Assembly: GCA_003230545.1 (NCBI GenBank)
Contig: QIFB01000135.1
Span: 1-37,634, forward strand
Length of the DNA: 37,634 nt
Source of the DNA: Gammaproteobacteria bacterium
GTDB lineage: Bacteria > Pseudomonadota > Gammaproteobacteria > UBA9214
Direction of reading: 5' to 3'
Part shown: positions 8,335-16,129 of the stretch, in pieces
Numbering within the stretch: position 1 is the first letter of the stretch
How the letters are laid out: every line of letters begins with the position of its first letter
Notes under the pieces: model-generated
Database searches by the model: none
Seen by the model: the letters and a program-made list of their open reading frames with translations, nothing else
Told to the model about the DNA's origin: nothing
Made by a program: the position numbers and the translations under genes

Positions 8335-8363
8335 AACCTGCATCGAAATTGTGGATCGGGTGC
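8332..8363. repeat. 32-bp header repeat, copy at recR stop
   Basis: Begins TAGAACCTG and ends GTGGATCGGGTGC. It is 28/32 identical to 25729–25760 after fdx. The first three bases are the recR stop codon. In both places a family-3 palindromic repeat follows downstream on the same strand. Confidence 0.85.
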
Positions 8364-8393
8364 ATGGACCAGCCGCAGGTTGTATAAGGATTG

Positions 8394-8488
8394 GCAGGAC
8401 CGGCGCCTCGGATTGGTAGGACCGGCGCCTCGCCGGGAACAACAGGGTTCCCGGACAATCGGTTTCCCCGCGGGGCGCGGGTCCTGCA
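8394..8488. repeat. family-3 palindromic repeat (copy 1)
   Basis: Starts GCAGGACCGGCGCCTCG, repeats TAGGACCGGCGCCTCGCCGG shortly after, and ends CCCCGCGGGGCGCGGGTCCTGC. The outer ends (GCAGGACC/GGTCCTGC) are inverted repeats, so the whole element can fold into a branched hairpin. It fills most of the recR–hinT gap. Confidence 0.75.
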
Positions 8489-8566
8489 TGAACAGAAAGC
8501 ATATCAGGAAGAAGCGAATTTCGAGATGGGTTCCAGGTATCAACCCGCTCATAACAGGGGAGTGTC

Positions 8567-8911
8567 ATGACTGATTGCCTGTTTTGCAAAATGGTTTCCG
8601 GAGAGATCCAGCCGGATGTAGTGTACGAGGATGAGGACGTGCTGGCCTTCCGGGATGTGAATCCGCAGGCGCCGACCCATGTCCTGGTGATACCGAAGAC
8701 CCATATCGCAACGACCAATGACCTGGATGCCGACAACGTCCAGCTTGTCAGCAAGTGCTACCTGGCCGCACAGCAGATCGCGGCGGATGCCGGCATTGCC
8801 GAGCGCGGTTACCGCATGGTGATGAACTGTAATCCAGAGGCCGGCCAGTCGGTGTATCACATCCACCTGCACCTGCTTGGCGGGCGTCCGATGAGCTGGC
8901 CGCCGGGCTAG
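8567..8911 (+). CDS. hinT: HIT-family nucleoside phosphoramidase HinT
   Basis: A 114-residue HinT-branch protein of the histidine triad superfamily, which hydrolyses purine nucleoside phosphoramidates and AMP-lysine-type adducts. The N-terminal CLFCKMVSGEIQ (4–15) is typical of the branch. The triad is HIHLHLL with H98, H100 (nucleophile) and H102, followed by LGGRPMSWPPG. GGGGAGTGTC precedes the ATG. Its TAG stop runs straight into a degenerate family-3 repeat. Function in the cell is poorly defined for the family. It is a separate transcription unit from recR as far as spacing tells. Confidence 0.95.
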   Translation: MTDCLFCKMVSGEIQPDVVYEDEDVLAFRDVNPQAPTHVLVIPKTHIATTNDLDADNVQLVSKCYLAAQQIAADAGIAERGYRMVMNCNPEAGQSVYHIHLHLLGGRPMSWPPG

Positions 8912-9033
8912 GTCCTTCCCCGCGTGGCGCGGGGAATTCCGGATACTCCCGGCGAGGCACTGCTCCTGTTCCCTACTCCTGGTGAGGCATTGCTCCTGTT
9001 CCCGGCGAGGGCGCCGGTCCTACTTCCGGCGAG
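8911..9033. repeat. degenerate family-3 repeat with 30-bp tandem duplication
   Basis: GGTCCTTCCCCGCGTGGCGCGGGGAA begins at the hinT stop. Two tandem 30-bp units follow (8945–8974 and 8975–9004), each ACTCC-(C/T)-GG-(C/T)-GAGGCA then TGCTCCTGTTCCC. GCGCCGGTCCTAC ends the element. The two units differ at only a few positions, which suggests recent duplication. Confidence 0.7.
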
Positions 9034-9038
9034 TTAAC

Positions 9039-9128
9039 GTAGCCCGGATGCAGGGCCGGAGGCCCGGAATCCGGGGGCTTTTATTTGAAACAAGTTCCCC
9101 GGATTACGCTGCGCTTCATCCGGGCTAC
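9039..9128. repeat. family-2 GTAGCCCGG repeat (copy 1)
   Basis: GTAGCCCGGATG at the left end is matched by CATCCGGGCTAC at the right end, with GGAATCCGGG and CCCCGGATTACG inside, so the element is a long inverted repeat of about 90 bases. It lies between the convergent hinT and rsgA genes, where it could terminate transcription from both sides. Confidence 0.85.
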
Positions 9129-9139
9129 CTGTTCCCTTG

Positions 9140-10075
9140 TCACGACAAACCGGCAACCAGCTGCCGGTAACTCTCCAGCCGCCGCGGGTCGATACGGTTC
9201 TGTTGTGCGGCGTCGGCCACGGCGCAATCCGGCTCGGCCAGATGCCGGCAGTTGTGAAACCTGCATTGTCCCAGATAGTTACGAAATTCTCTGAAGCCGG
9301 ATTCGAGCTCGACGGCTGAGGCATGTCCGAGCCGGAAGTCACGCACCCCGGGTGAATCGATCAGCTTGCCGCCACAGGACAGATGATAGAGCGTGGTCGT
9401 GGTCGTGGTGTGGCGCCCCTGGCCGGATGCTGCGGACAGTCTGCCGATAGCGATCTCCAGCCCCGGTAATACGCGCTTGATTAACGACGACTTGCCGACG
9501 CCCGACTGGCCGACCAGGATGCTGGTTCTGCCGGTCAGCGCCTGTTCCAGTTCCGGCATCCCGGTAGTGTTCAGTACGCTGGTGAACAGGATCCGGTAAC
9601 CGATGTCTGCGTAGTCAGCGACCCGTTGTTCGAGTGATTCGCGGGTATTGTTGTCGAGCAGGTCGCTCTTGTTGATGATCAGCAGCGGCTGAACCCCGAC
9701 CAGTTCTGCGGCGACCGTATATTTATCCACCAGGAATTCATCCAGTGCCGGTTCGGATGCCGCGACAATGGCAATCTGGTCGAGGTTGGCGGCAAGCGGG
9801 CGTACACGGTTTTCACCATCAGTACGATTCAGGACGGTTTCACGAACTGCGATGCGGGTAACCACGCCGGTGCCGTCGCCAGCGGACTCCCAGGTGACAT
9901 GGTCACCGCAAACAATGAGCTCAAGATTGCGGCGTGGCACGCAGCGGATCAGCTTGCCATTGCTGTCCTCGATCAGCAGGGACTTGCCGTAGTTGACAAT
10001 GACGAGGCCGGTACCGTTTGTGTCAGTGGAGTTGTTTAGTGCAGGTGGGTCGGAAGATGCGTTGCTGGTAGACAT
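9140..10075 (-). CDS. rsgA: ribosome small-subunit GTPase RsgA
   Basis: A 311-residue circularly permuted GTPase that checks late 30S subunit maturation. The G motifs appear in permuted order: G4 NKSD at 135–138, G1 GQSGVGKS at 189–196, G3 DSPG at 240–243. An OB-fold domain precedes them (about 20–80). The C-terminal zinc site has C271, C276, H278 and C284. Length is slightly below the E. coli protein (350) because the N-terminal tail is short. It is last in a four-gene minus-strand operon, 13 bases after phhB. Confidence 0.95.
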   Translation of the reverse strand: MSTSNASSDPPALNNSTDTNGTGLVIVNYGKSLLIEDSNGKLIRCVPRRNLELIVCGDHVTWESAGDGTGVVTRIAVRETVLNRTDGENRVRPLAANLDQIAIVAASEPALDEFLVDKYTVAAELVGVQPLLIINKSDLLDNNTRESLEQRVADYADIGYRILFTSVLNTTGMPELEQALTGRTSILVGQSGVGKSSLIKRVLPGLEIAIGRLSAASGQGRHTTTTTTLYHLSCGGKLIDSPGVRDFRLGHASAVELESGFREFRNYLGQCRFHNCRHLAEPDCAVADAAQQNRIDPRRLESYRQLVAGLS

Positions 10076-10088
10076 TCAGGAACGGCGG

Positions 10089-10439
10089 TTATTCTGTTGC
10101 GGGTAACAGTGCATCGAGTTTGGCGGCGCAGATAAAGTCATTTTCAGAGAGGCCGCCAATGGCATGGGTGCTGTACCTGACGTGACAGCGGTTGTAACCG
10201 ACCTCGATATCCGGGTGATGGTCTTCGCCATGCGCGATCCAGGCCAGTGCATTGACGAACGCCATGGTCTGGTAATAATTTTTGAAGCGGTAGGTGCGGC
10301 TGATTTCCTTGCCGTCTTCCGCGATTGACCAGTCGGTGTGCAGGCTGGCGAGCAGTTCGCCTGCCTGCTCATTATTGAGCGGTTCGACGCCACCTTCGCA
10401 GGGTTTGCAGTGTCTGTCAGAGAGATCGCACACCGTCAT
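10089..10439 (-). CDS. phhB: pterin-4a-carbinolamine dehydratase
   Basis: A 116-residue enzyme that dehydrates 4a-hydroxytetrahydrobiopterin, recycling the pterin cofactor. The active-site signature HGEDHHPDIEVGYNRC (70–85) contains H74, H75 and P76. A YRF motif at 50–52 and the STHAIGGLSENDF region (90–102) complete the usual fold. The start codon overlaps the stop of the upstream cytochrome gene by four bases (ATGA), so translation is probably coupled. No phenylalanine hydroxylase gene is present in the window; in bacteria without one the protein is thought to serve molybdopterin or other pterin metabolism. Confidence 0.93.
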   Translation of the reverse strand: MTVCDLSDRHCKPCEGGVEPLNNEQAGELLASLHTDWSIAEDGKEISRTYRFKNYYQTMAFVNALAWIAHGEDHHPDIEVGYNRCHVRYSTHAIGGLSENDFICAAKLDALLPATE

Positions 10440-10726
10440 TGCGGCGACTCGAAATGATAGTACTGTGTGTTCAGGTAACCGGTGACGTCATTAATATCGT
10501 CCTCGAACCACTTGAGATCCAGGTTGATCTCGCAGCGCTGGACCTGGTTCTGCAGGGCACTCATGGTGGTGACACGCCGCTCGTCACGCATATACATGCT
10601 GTCATCGTGACAGCTGGTACAGTTCCGTTCTGTCAGGGCCCTGCCGTTCTCCATGTCGGCCGTTGCAGCTGTCTGCACCAGCAGCGTCATCAGTACGGTG
10701 GCCATGCGCGCATGGTTTTTATTCAT
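10436..10726 (-). CDS. small secreted monohaem cytochrome c
   Basis: A 96-residue protein with a signal peptide (hydrophobic 8–22, likely cut after ATA at 21–23) and one haem-binding CTSCH (C36, C39, H40). The mature protein is only about 73 residues. A sixth-ligand Met could be M44, M46 or M55. The C-terminal DVTGYLNTQYYHF resembles the last helix of class I cytochromes c. Its start overlaps the M48 protease stop and its stop overlaps phhB (ATGA both times). It should be periplasmic and carry one electron; partner unknown. Confidence 0.8.
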   Translation of the reverse strand: MNKNHARMATVLMTLLVQTAATADMENGRALTERNCTSCHDDSMYMRDERRVTTMSALQNQVQRCEINLDLKWFEDDINDVTGYLNTQYYHFESPQ

Positions 10727-11991
10727 AGTGCTCTCCCGGTCGTCGCTTCCTGCAGTCTACCGGATATATGTGAAATCCGCACGGGGGCCGGCGGGTGGGA
10801 ATCATGAAAAGCGGAGTACAGCGGGTCTGGCGTCAGGGTGTTTGCATTCTCCCGGTACATCTTCACCAGCGCCGTAACCAGGTCGTGTCCGCTGGACTGG
10901 ACAACGGCATAGGCGTCGGCCTCGAACTCATGCTTGCGTGACAGCCGGGCCATGACTGGATGCAGGAAGAAGGAGAACACAGGGGCTGCCATCATGAACA
11001 GCATCAGTGCCATGTAGTCAGACGGTGTGCTCACTCCCAACCCGCTGTAGAACCAGGACTCACCGGCGAGCCAGCCGAGCAGGGCGAGCCCCCCAAGGCT
11101 CAGTGCGGCCGTGGACAGCAGGCGCTTCTGCACGTGCTTTAGTTTGAAGTGTCCGAGTTCGTGCGCCAGCACCGCCTCGATCTCTTCAGGCTCCAGGCTG
11201 TTTACCAGCGTATCGAAGAACACGATGCGCTTGTTGCGCCCGAAACCGGTGAAGTAGGCGTTGCCGTGTCCGGAGCGTTTCGAGCCGTCCATGATGAAAA
11301 TGCCCTTGCTGCGAAATCCGCACTTGTCGAGCAGCGCCTGGATGCGGGCCTTGAGGGTTTCATTCTCGAGTGGTGAGAACTTGTTGAATAACGGCGCGAT
11401 CACAGCAGGGTAGGCCCAGAACATGACGAGGGTAAAGCACATCCACACCAGCCAGACATACAGCCACCAGAGATCGCCGGATGCCGCCATGATCCACAGG
11501 GCAATGGCCAGCATCGGCGTGCCGATGGCCACCATGAGCAAGGTCTGCTTGGCGAGATCGGTAACGAACACGCCCGGTGTTGTACGGTTGAAGCCGAAGC
11601 GCTCCTCGATCACGAAGGTGTGGTAGAGATCGAAGGGCAGTTCCAGCAGACCCATGACGAGCATGGCGGCAATCATGAAGCCGATCCCGGTGGTGAGTGG
11701 CCCGAAACCGAAACCGCGCAAGGATTGATCCAGCCACTCCAGGCCGCCACCGAGTGTCCAGACCAGCAGCAGGGCACTTCCATAAACCAGCTGGACCATC
11801 CCGAAGCGGGTGTTGGTGATGGTGTAATCGGCGGCCTTGTGATGTTCATCCAGTGCAACGCGTCCGGAAAATGCATCCGGCACCTGTACGCGGTGGGTAC
11901 CGACATGTACTTGCTGGCGCCGGGCGAGCCACAGTTGCACCAGGACCGATGCGCCGAGTGTGGCAACAAACAGGGTGGTGAAGATTTCCAT
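10723..11991 (-). CDS. M48-family (Ste24-type) membrane zinc protease
   Basis: A 422-residue multi-pass protease of the M48A/Ste24 CAAX-protease-like family. The zinc motif HELGH is at residues 277–281 (AVLAHELGHFKLKH) and the distal Glu is in HEFEADAYAV near residue 360. Several hydrophobic segments are seen before the motif and two after. IEERFGFNRTT (about 128–138) and GSKRSGHGNAYFTG are family signatures. ATG 11991 is used; a TTG at 12009 would add six residues. It is the first gene of the minus-strand operon M48–cytochrome–phhB–rsgA and diverges from orn. In bacteria the likely substrates are membrane or misfolded proteins; CAAX processing is not expected. Confidence 0.92.
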   Translation of the reverse strand: MEIFTTLFVATLGASVLVQLWLARRQQVHVGTHRVQVPDAFSGRVALDEHHKAADYTITNTRFGMVQLVYGSALLLVWTLGGGLEWLDQSLRGFGFGPLTTGIGFMIAAMLVMGLLELPFDLYHTFVIEERFGFNRTTPGVFVTDLAKQTLLMVAIGTPMLAIALWIMAASGDLWWLYVWLVWMCFTLVMFWAYPAVIAPLFNKFSPLENETLKARIQALLDKCGFRSKGIFIMDGSKRSGHGNAYFTGFGRNKRIVFFDTLVNSLEPEEIEAVLAHELGHFKLKHVQKRLLSTAALSLGGLALLGWLAGESWFYSGLGVSTPSDYMALMLFMMAAPVFSFFLHPVMARLSRKHEFEADAYAVVQSSGHDLVTALVKMYRENANTLTPDPLYSAFHDSHPPAPVRISHISGRLQEATTGRAL

Positions 11992-12013
11992 GTAAGGTAA
12001 TTGCTCCAATTGG

Positions 12014-12044
12014 TTGATGCGATGAGATTAGCCTCTGGTACAAT
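12014..12044 (+). promoter_or_regulatory. candidate promoter of orn
   Basis: TTGATG at 12014–12019 and TACAAT at 12039–12044, spacing 19. The spacing is long and the call is tentative. It lies in the roughly 90-base gap between the divergent M48 and orn starts. Confidence 0.3.
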
Positions 12045-12082
12045 GCGGCACAACCATAATATTGAAAGGGATGAACGGTTCA

Positions 12083-12628
12083 ATGACGCAAGATGCCACC
12101 AACCTGATCTGGATCGATCTGGAGATGACCGGTCTGGATACGACCGCAGACCGGATCATTGAAATCGCAACCATCGTGACCAGCAGCAAGCTGGAAATAA
12201 TCGAGGAAGGCCCCGTCCTGGCAATCCATCAGCCGGATGACATTATGAATGCCATGGATGAGTGGAACACGAACCAGCATGGCAAGTCCGGACTGACCGA
12301 GCGGGTTCGCAAAAGCACACTCACTGAGCAGCAGGCCGAGCAACAGACACTGGAATTCCTCAGACAATATGTGCCGGAGAACACCTCGCCGATGTGCGGC
12401 AACAGTATCTGCCAGGACCGCCGTTTCATGGCGCGTTGCATGCCGGAGCTGGAGCGCTTCTTTCATTACCGCAACCTCGATGTCAGTACCCTGAAGGAAC
12501 TGGCCATGCGCTGGGCGCCGGTGGTGGCGAAGGGGTTCAAGAAGGGCGGCACCCACCTGGCGCTGGATGACACCCGGGACTCGATCCGGGAGCTGGAGTA
12601 TTACCGCGAGCATCTGTTTAAAATATAA
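12083..12628 (+). CDS. orn: oligoribonuclease
   Basis: A 181-residue DEDDh 3'-5' exonuclease that degrades di- to pentaribonucleotides, including pGpG from c-di-GMP breakdown. Visible are ExoI ([11 protein letters not shown] and E), ExoII ([10 protein letters not shown]) and ExoIII ([10 protein letters not shown] with its His). ATG 12083 gives exactly the length of E. coli Orn and follows AAAGGG by 12 bases; ATG 12071 and TTG 12062 are possible upstream starts but add residues the family lacks. rsgA, its usual divergent neighbour, is nearby on the other strand, separated here by the three-gene insert M48–cytochrome–phhB. Confidence 0.97.
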   Translation: MTQDATNLIWIDLEMTGLDTTADRIIEIATIVTSSKLEIIEEGPVLAIHQPDDIMNAMDEWNTNQHGKSGLTERVRKSTLTEQQAEQQTLEFLRQYVPENTSPMCGNSICQDRRFMARCMPELERFFHYRNLDVSTLKELAMRWAPVVAKGFKKGGTHLALDDTRDSIRELEYYREHLFKI

Positions 12629-12633
12629 GTACG

Positions 12634-12739
12634 GTTTCCCTGCGAAGCGCAGGTCCTGCGGGAGACAGGGACTCAACCTGAACGGTAGGACCGGCCCCCC
12701 GGCCGGGAATGCATTTCCCCGCGAAGCGCGGGTCCTACC
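12634..12739. repeat. family-3 palindromic repeat (copy 2, double)
   Basis: Two linked units: TTTCCCTGCGAAGCGCAGGTCCTGC at the left, then GGTAGGACCGG…CCGGCCGGGAATGCATTTCCCCGCGAAGCGCGGGTCCTACC at the right. GGTAGGACC (12684 on) pairs with GGTCCTACC at the right end. It fills half the orn–aqpZ gap. Confidence 0.75.
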
Positions 12740-12845
12740 GGTGGACGATGTCCCGGCACGGGCAGACAGGTGCGCGTCCGCGTACTACAATCAGTCCGGA
12801 AGACAGGGCGGGTTTCCATAACAATCAAAAACGGGGGAGCGAATC

Positions 12846-13547
12846 ATGCCATTAATCAATCGTGCGGCCGCGGAGTTTATCGGGACCTTCTGGCTGGTGC
12901 TGGGGGGCCTTGGCAGTGCGGTACTGGCAGCGGCATTTCCGGACGTGGGTATCGGGCTGCTGGGCGTGTCGCTGGCGTTCGGCCTGACGGTGTTGACCAT
13001 GGCGTACGCCATCGGGCATATCTCCGGCTGTCACCTGAACCCGGCCGTTTCCGTCGGGCTGCTGGTCGGGGGACGCTTCAATGCGGTTGACCTGTTGCCT
13101 TATGTCGTGGCACAGGTACTCGGCGGCATCGTTGCCGCCATGACGCTGTACTTTATTGCCAGTGGCAATGCGGATTTCAGCCTCTCCGACGGGCTGGCTT
13201 CCAACGGCTACGGTGAACACTCGCCGGGCAACTACACCCTGGCATCCGGTTTCCTCACCGAGGTGGTGATGACCTTTATGTTCCTGCTGGTCATCCTCGG
13301 GGCGACGGACAAGCGCGCCCCGGCCGGTTTTGCACCCATTGCCATCGGCCTGTGCCTGACCCTGATTCACCTGATCAGTATTCCCGTAACCAATACCTCG
13401 GTAAATCCGGCACGCAGTACCGGGCCGGCGCTGCTCGTGGGGGACTGGGCGACAGCACAGCTGTGGATGTTCTGGGTGGCGCCGCTCATCGGTGCGGCAC
13501 TTGCCGGTGTGGTCTACCGCTGGCTGGGTAAAGAGGATGCCGCCTGA
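12846..13547 (+). CDS. aqpZ: aquaporin Z water channel
   Basis: A 233-residue, six-helix MIP-family channel. Both NPA motifs are present: N65–A67 in HLNPAVSV and N187–A189 in [10 protein letters not shown]. The aromatic/arginine filter reads F45, H175, T184 and R190, the water-selective AqpZ set, so glycerol transport is unlikely. The start ATG follows GGGGGAGCGAATC. Length matches E. coli AqpZ (231). It is a single gene flanked by repeats on both sides. Confidence 0.96.
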   Translation: MPLINRAAAEFIGTFWLVLGGLGSAVLAAAFPDVGIGLLGVSLAFGLTVLTMAYAIGHISGCHLNPAVSVGLLVGGRFNAVDLLPYVVAQVLGGIVAAMTLYFIASGNADFSLSDGLASNGYGEHSPGNYTLASGFLTEVVMTFMFLLVILGATDKRAPAGFAPIAIGLCLTLIHLISIPVTNTSVNPARSTGPALLVGDWATAQLWMFWVAPLIGAALAGVVYRWLGKEDAA

Positions 13548-13611
13548 GCTATAATCCTGAAGAATGTTTATGTGTTGTGTTTCGCCATTCAGCAGTGGCT
13601 CGTTTGTATCA

Positions 13612-13705
13612 GGCCGAATAAATTCGGCACTACAAGGTGGAGTAGGGCGGAGTTCATTCCGCCAGACGACAGGGAACGGTATGGTAGGGCGGAATTTATT
13701 CCGCC
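13612..13705. repeat. family-1 palindromic repeats (copy 3, three hairpins)
   Basis: Three hairpins in a row: GGCCGAATAAATTCGGC at 13612–13628, GGCGGAGTTCATTCCGCC at 13646–13663 (one arm changed), and GGCGGAATTTATTCCGCC at 13688–13705, joined by the CTACAAGGTGGAGTAG-type linker. The last one ends only 15 bases before the next gene's ATG. Confidence 0.85.
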
Positions 13706-13720
13706 AGGCAGGCTAATCAG

Positions 13721-14212
13721 ATGCGATTTTTACGCTTCGTTGTCATTGCGGCCGCAGCCCTGCTCCCGGTTGCTGGCCAGGCCATCGGCAAGGCAGACCA
13801 GGTACTGGTGGTAAAAGGCGAGTATCGGCTCTACCTGATGCAGAACGGCGAAGTGATGCAGTCGTTCCCGGTAACCTTTGGCGACAATCCGAAGGGCCAC
13901 AAGCAGCAGCAGGGTGACCAGCGCACCCCGGAAGGGAATTATTCGCTTGGTTACAAGAATTCCAGCAGTTCATTTTACAAGTCGATCCATATTTCCTACC
14001 CGAATACACAGGACCGCAAAAGCGCCAGGCGGCGCGGCGTCAGTCCGGGTGGCGACATTATGATTCACGGGCAACCCAATGGCTGGGGCCGATGGTCGCC
14101 GTTGACGCAGTTGTTCAACTGGACCGATGGCTGTATCGCCCTGAGTAATAAAAATATGGATATTGTCTGGGAATCCGTTAACGCCGGTATACCCATCGAA
14201 ATCCGTCCCTGA
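13721..14212 (+). CDS. L,D-transpeptidase (YkuD), secreted
   Basis: A 163-residue protein with a signal peptide (hydrophobic 5–20, cut probably after GQA at 19–21) and a YkuD domain. The motif is intact at its core: H116 in MIHGQPNG and the nucleophile C138 in WTDGCIALSN. The domain begins QVLVVKGEYRLYLMQNG (27–43) as usual. Such enzymes form or edit 3-3 crosslinks in peptidoglycan or attach lipoproteins. The Cys is followed by Ile-Ala where many relatives have Ile-Arg/Ala. A second YkuD-like gene follows 108 bases later. Confidence 0.88.
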   Translation: MRFLRFVVIAAAALLPVAGQAIGKADQVLVVKGEYRLYLMQNGEVMQSFPVTFGDNPKGHKQQQGDQRTPEGNYSLGYKNSSSSFYKSIHISYPNTQDRKSARRRGVSPGGDIMIHGQPNGWGRWSPLTQLFNWTDGCIALSNKNMDIVWESVNAGIPIEIRP

Positions 14213-14320
14213 GGCAGGTGCTACATCAACACCGATGTCAATAGTTGGTTCTACAGGGTCACGACGTTGACATGTAAATTACATTATAGTTGCAGGATGG
14301 ATCAGAAGAGAGGCTTGATA

Positions 14321-14767
14321 ATGGCAAAATACCTCGTTGGACTGCTACTGGCCGTATCCTTCACCGCATGGGGTGACGAAGCGGCCACAAACAAAGAGAT
14401 CCATATTTTCATTGAGCGACAAGTCCTGTCTGCCATTGAGAATGGCGAGGAGGTCTATAATTTCGATATTGTTACCGGGCGTGACGGAAAGGAAACCACG
14501 GCTGGCAGGTACCAGATCTTCCGAAAGCACGAGAAATATACGAGCAAGACATACGGATCCGAGATGCCGTACACGATGTTCTTCACTGAAGACGGCAAGG
14601 CAATCCATGGCACACAGATGGCCACCCTCCGCTCCTACTTGCATTCCTACCTGAACGAATCAGTAGGCTCGCAAGGTTGCGTCGGCCTGACGGACGATAA
14701 TGCAAAAGCATTATTTGACTGGGCGCCTGTTGGAACCCCTGTCGTCGTGATGCGCGAAGAAGAATAA
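14321..14767 (+). CDS. divergent L,D-transpeptidase-like (YkuD) protein
   Basis: A 148-residue secreted protein: signal peptide 1–18 or so (MAKYLVGLLLAVSFTAWG), then a short YkuD-like domain with H96 in AIHGTQ and a candidate nucleophile C120 in SQGCVGL. The usual motif is S-(H/D)-G-C-(V/I)-R; here Gln replaces His/Asp and Gly replaces Arg, so activity is uncertain. ATG 14321 follows AGAGAGG; an upstream ATG at 14267 would put charged residues before the signal peptide. The base composition is more A/T-rich than aqpZ or glc genes, like the next gene. Confidence 0.8.
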   Translation: MAKYLVGLLLAVSFTAWGDEAATNKEIHIFIERQVLSAIENGEEVYNFDIVTGRDGKETTAGRYQIFRKHEKYTSKTYGSEMPYTMFFTEDGKAIHGTQMATLRSYLHSYLNESVGSQGCVGLTDDNAKALFDWAPVGTPVVVMREEE

Positions 14768-14804
14768 AGCGCATGGTTCCCTGGATGAAAACCGGAGGGG
14801 ATGG

Positions 14805-15215
14805 ATGATAAAAGAACTTTTGGAAAAACCGGCAAAGGTCATTCTCGCAGTAAGATTCCTTTATCTGATAGTAGCTATCGGAATTGTCCGGACATCCGTA
14901 ACAATCATTCGCCATGCAGATGTGAGATCGCCGGATTTCCTGATCTTTACGAAGTTCCTGGTCTACGCGACAAGTTTGTTCCTGATCTACCAGGCGGGCA
15001 AGGGAAAGAACTGGGCAAGATGGTCGCTGATTGTAATATTCGTCATTAGCATTCCCCTGGCCATTCTGCCGAACTTCGATTCAATGACTCACAATCCAGT
15101 ACTTTCGATACTGGGGTTCCTGCAATTGGGGTTGTATGTTGTTGCAATATGGTTTCTGTTTCATGAAAGTTCCTCCAGATGGTTTGGCGTGAGAGGAACT
15201 TCAAAGCAGCCGTAA
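14805..15215 (+). CDS. four-helix membrane protein, function unknown
   Basis: A 136-residue protein with hydrophobic segments at about 12–33, 46–63, 72–90 and 103–122. Between the second and third is a polar loop with GKGKNWARW, a motif seen in an uncharacterised family of small membrane proteins in Proteobacteria. GGAGGGG lies four bases before ATG 14805. It starts 37 bases after the divergent YkuD gene and shares its A/T-rich composition, so the two may be one acquired unit. No function can be assigned. Confidence 0.75.
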   Translation: MIKELLEKPAKVILAVRFLYLIVAIGIVRTSVTIIRHADVRSPDFLIFTKFLVYATSLFLIYQAGKGKNWARWSLIVIFVISIPLAILPNFDSMTHNPVLSILGFLQLGLYVVAIWFLFHESSSRWFGVRGTSKQP

Positions 15216-15317
15216 CGGGTATCGTTCACAAATGTGGCCGCAATGGCCACTTTAAGGATCAACCATGTCCCGAGGTATCGAACGGATGTCATGTTCTACT
15301 TTGTTTATACGCAGCAG

Positions 15318-16127
15318 CTATTCGACCGGCAGGTCCGGGTTGTTGCCCCAGTCCGACCATGCGCCGGGGTAACCTTTTACCCGGTTGAAGCCGAGGTGCT
15401 TGAGAACAATATACGTATGTGAAGACCGGTGGTGTGTCTGGCAGTAGGTGATGGTTTCCTTCTCCGGCGTGACGCCGAGGTTTGCCAGCAGGTCGCGCAA
15501 CTCGTCATCCGGCTTCAGGCGCAGGTTGTGCTGCTGGTCCATGGTATTCGTCCAGTTGAAATTGATGGCCCCCGGGATGTGGCCGCCGCGCTCGGAAAAT
15601 TTCTTGATGCCGTTGAATTCGTCCGGGCTGCGTGTGTCCAGCAGGCAGGTTCCGTCATCTTCCAGATGCTCCTGGATATAGGCAGTGGTTGCCACCGGTC
15701 CGCCGTCCTGGGTAACCGTGAATTTGGCAGGGACCGGTGTTACCGGTTTGTTATCGTACGGGTGGCCCTCATTAGCCCAGGCATGGATGCCACCGTTCAG
15801 CAGGGACATGTGCCGGTGGCCGGCACACTCCAGTGTCCACAGCAGGCGCGCTGCCTTGCCGCCGCCTTCATCATCATAAGCAACCACGCGCGTGTCACTG
15901 CCGATACCTGCTGCCGAGAACACACGTTCCAGGGTCGCAGCATCCGGCAGCAGACCCATTACCGGTTTGTTGATCGCCACGATGGCCGGGAAGTCGAGGT
16001 GGACGGCGCCGGGGATGTGCAGCTTGCGGTAGTTGTCTGCCTTGCTGAGATCGATGATCAGCAGATCGTCAGCGCCCAGTGCTGCTTCAAGGGTGTTCGG
16101 TTCTACGATGAGGGGAAGGTCAGTCAT
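15318..16127 (-). CDS. two-domain rhodanese sulfurtransferase
   Basis: A 269-residue protein with two rhodanese domains (about 5–125 and 145–265), as in thiosulfate and 3-mercaptopyruvate sulfurtransferases. The catalytic Cys is C229 in YCQTHHRSSHTY, a loop with His-His-Arg that differs from classic rhodanese (CRKGVT) and mercaptopyruvate (CGSGVT) loops, so the donor cannot be inferred. The first domain has no Cys at the matching place (VVAYDDEGGG) and is inactive, as usual. It begins two bases after the glcF stop and is probably cotranscribed with glcDEF. Confidence 0.9.
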   Translation of the reverse strand: MTDLPLIVEPNTLEAALGADDLLIIDLSKADNYRKLHIPGAVHLDFPAIVAINKPVMGLLPDAATLERVFSAAGIGSDTRVVAYDDEGGGKAARLLWTLECAGHRHMSLLNGGIHAWANEGHPYDNKPVTPVPAKFTVTQDGGPVATTAYIQEHLEDDGTCLLDTRSPDEFNGIKKFSERGGHIPGAINFNWTNTMDQQHNLRLKPDDELRDLLANLGVTPEKETITYCQTHHRSSHTYIVLKHLGFNRVKGYPGAWSDWGNNPDLPVE

Positions 16128-16129
16128 GG

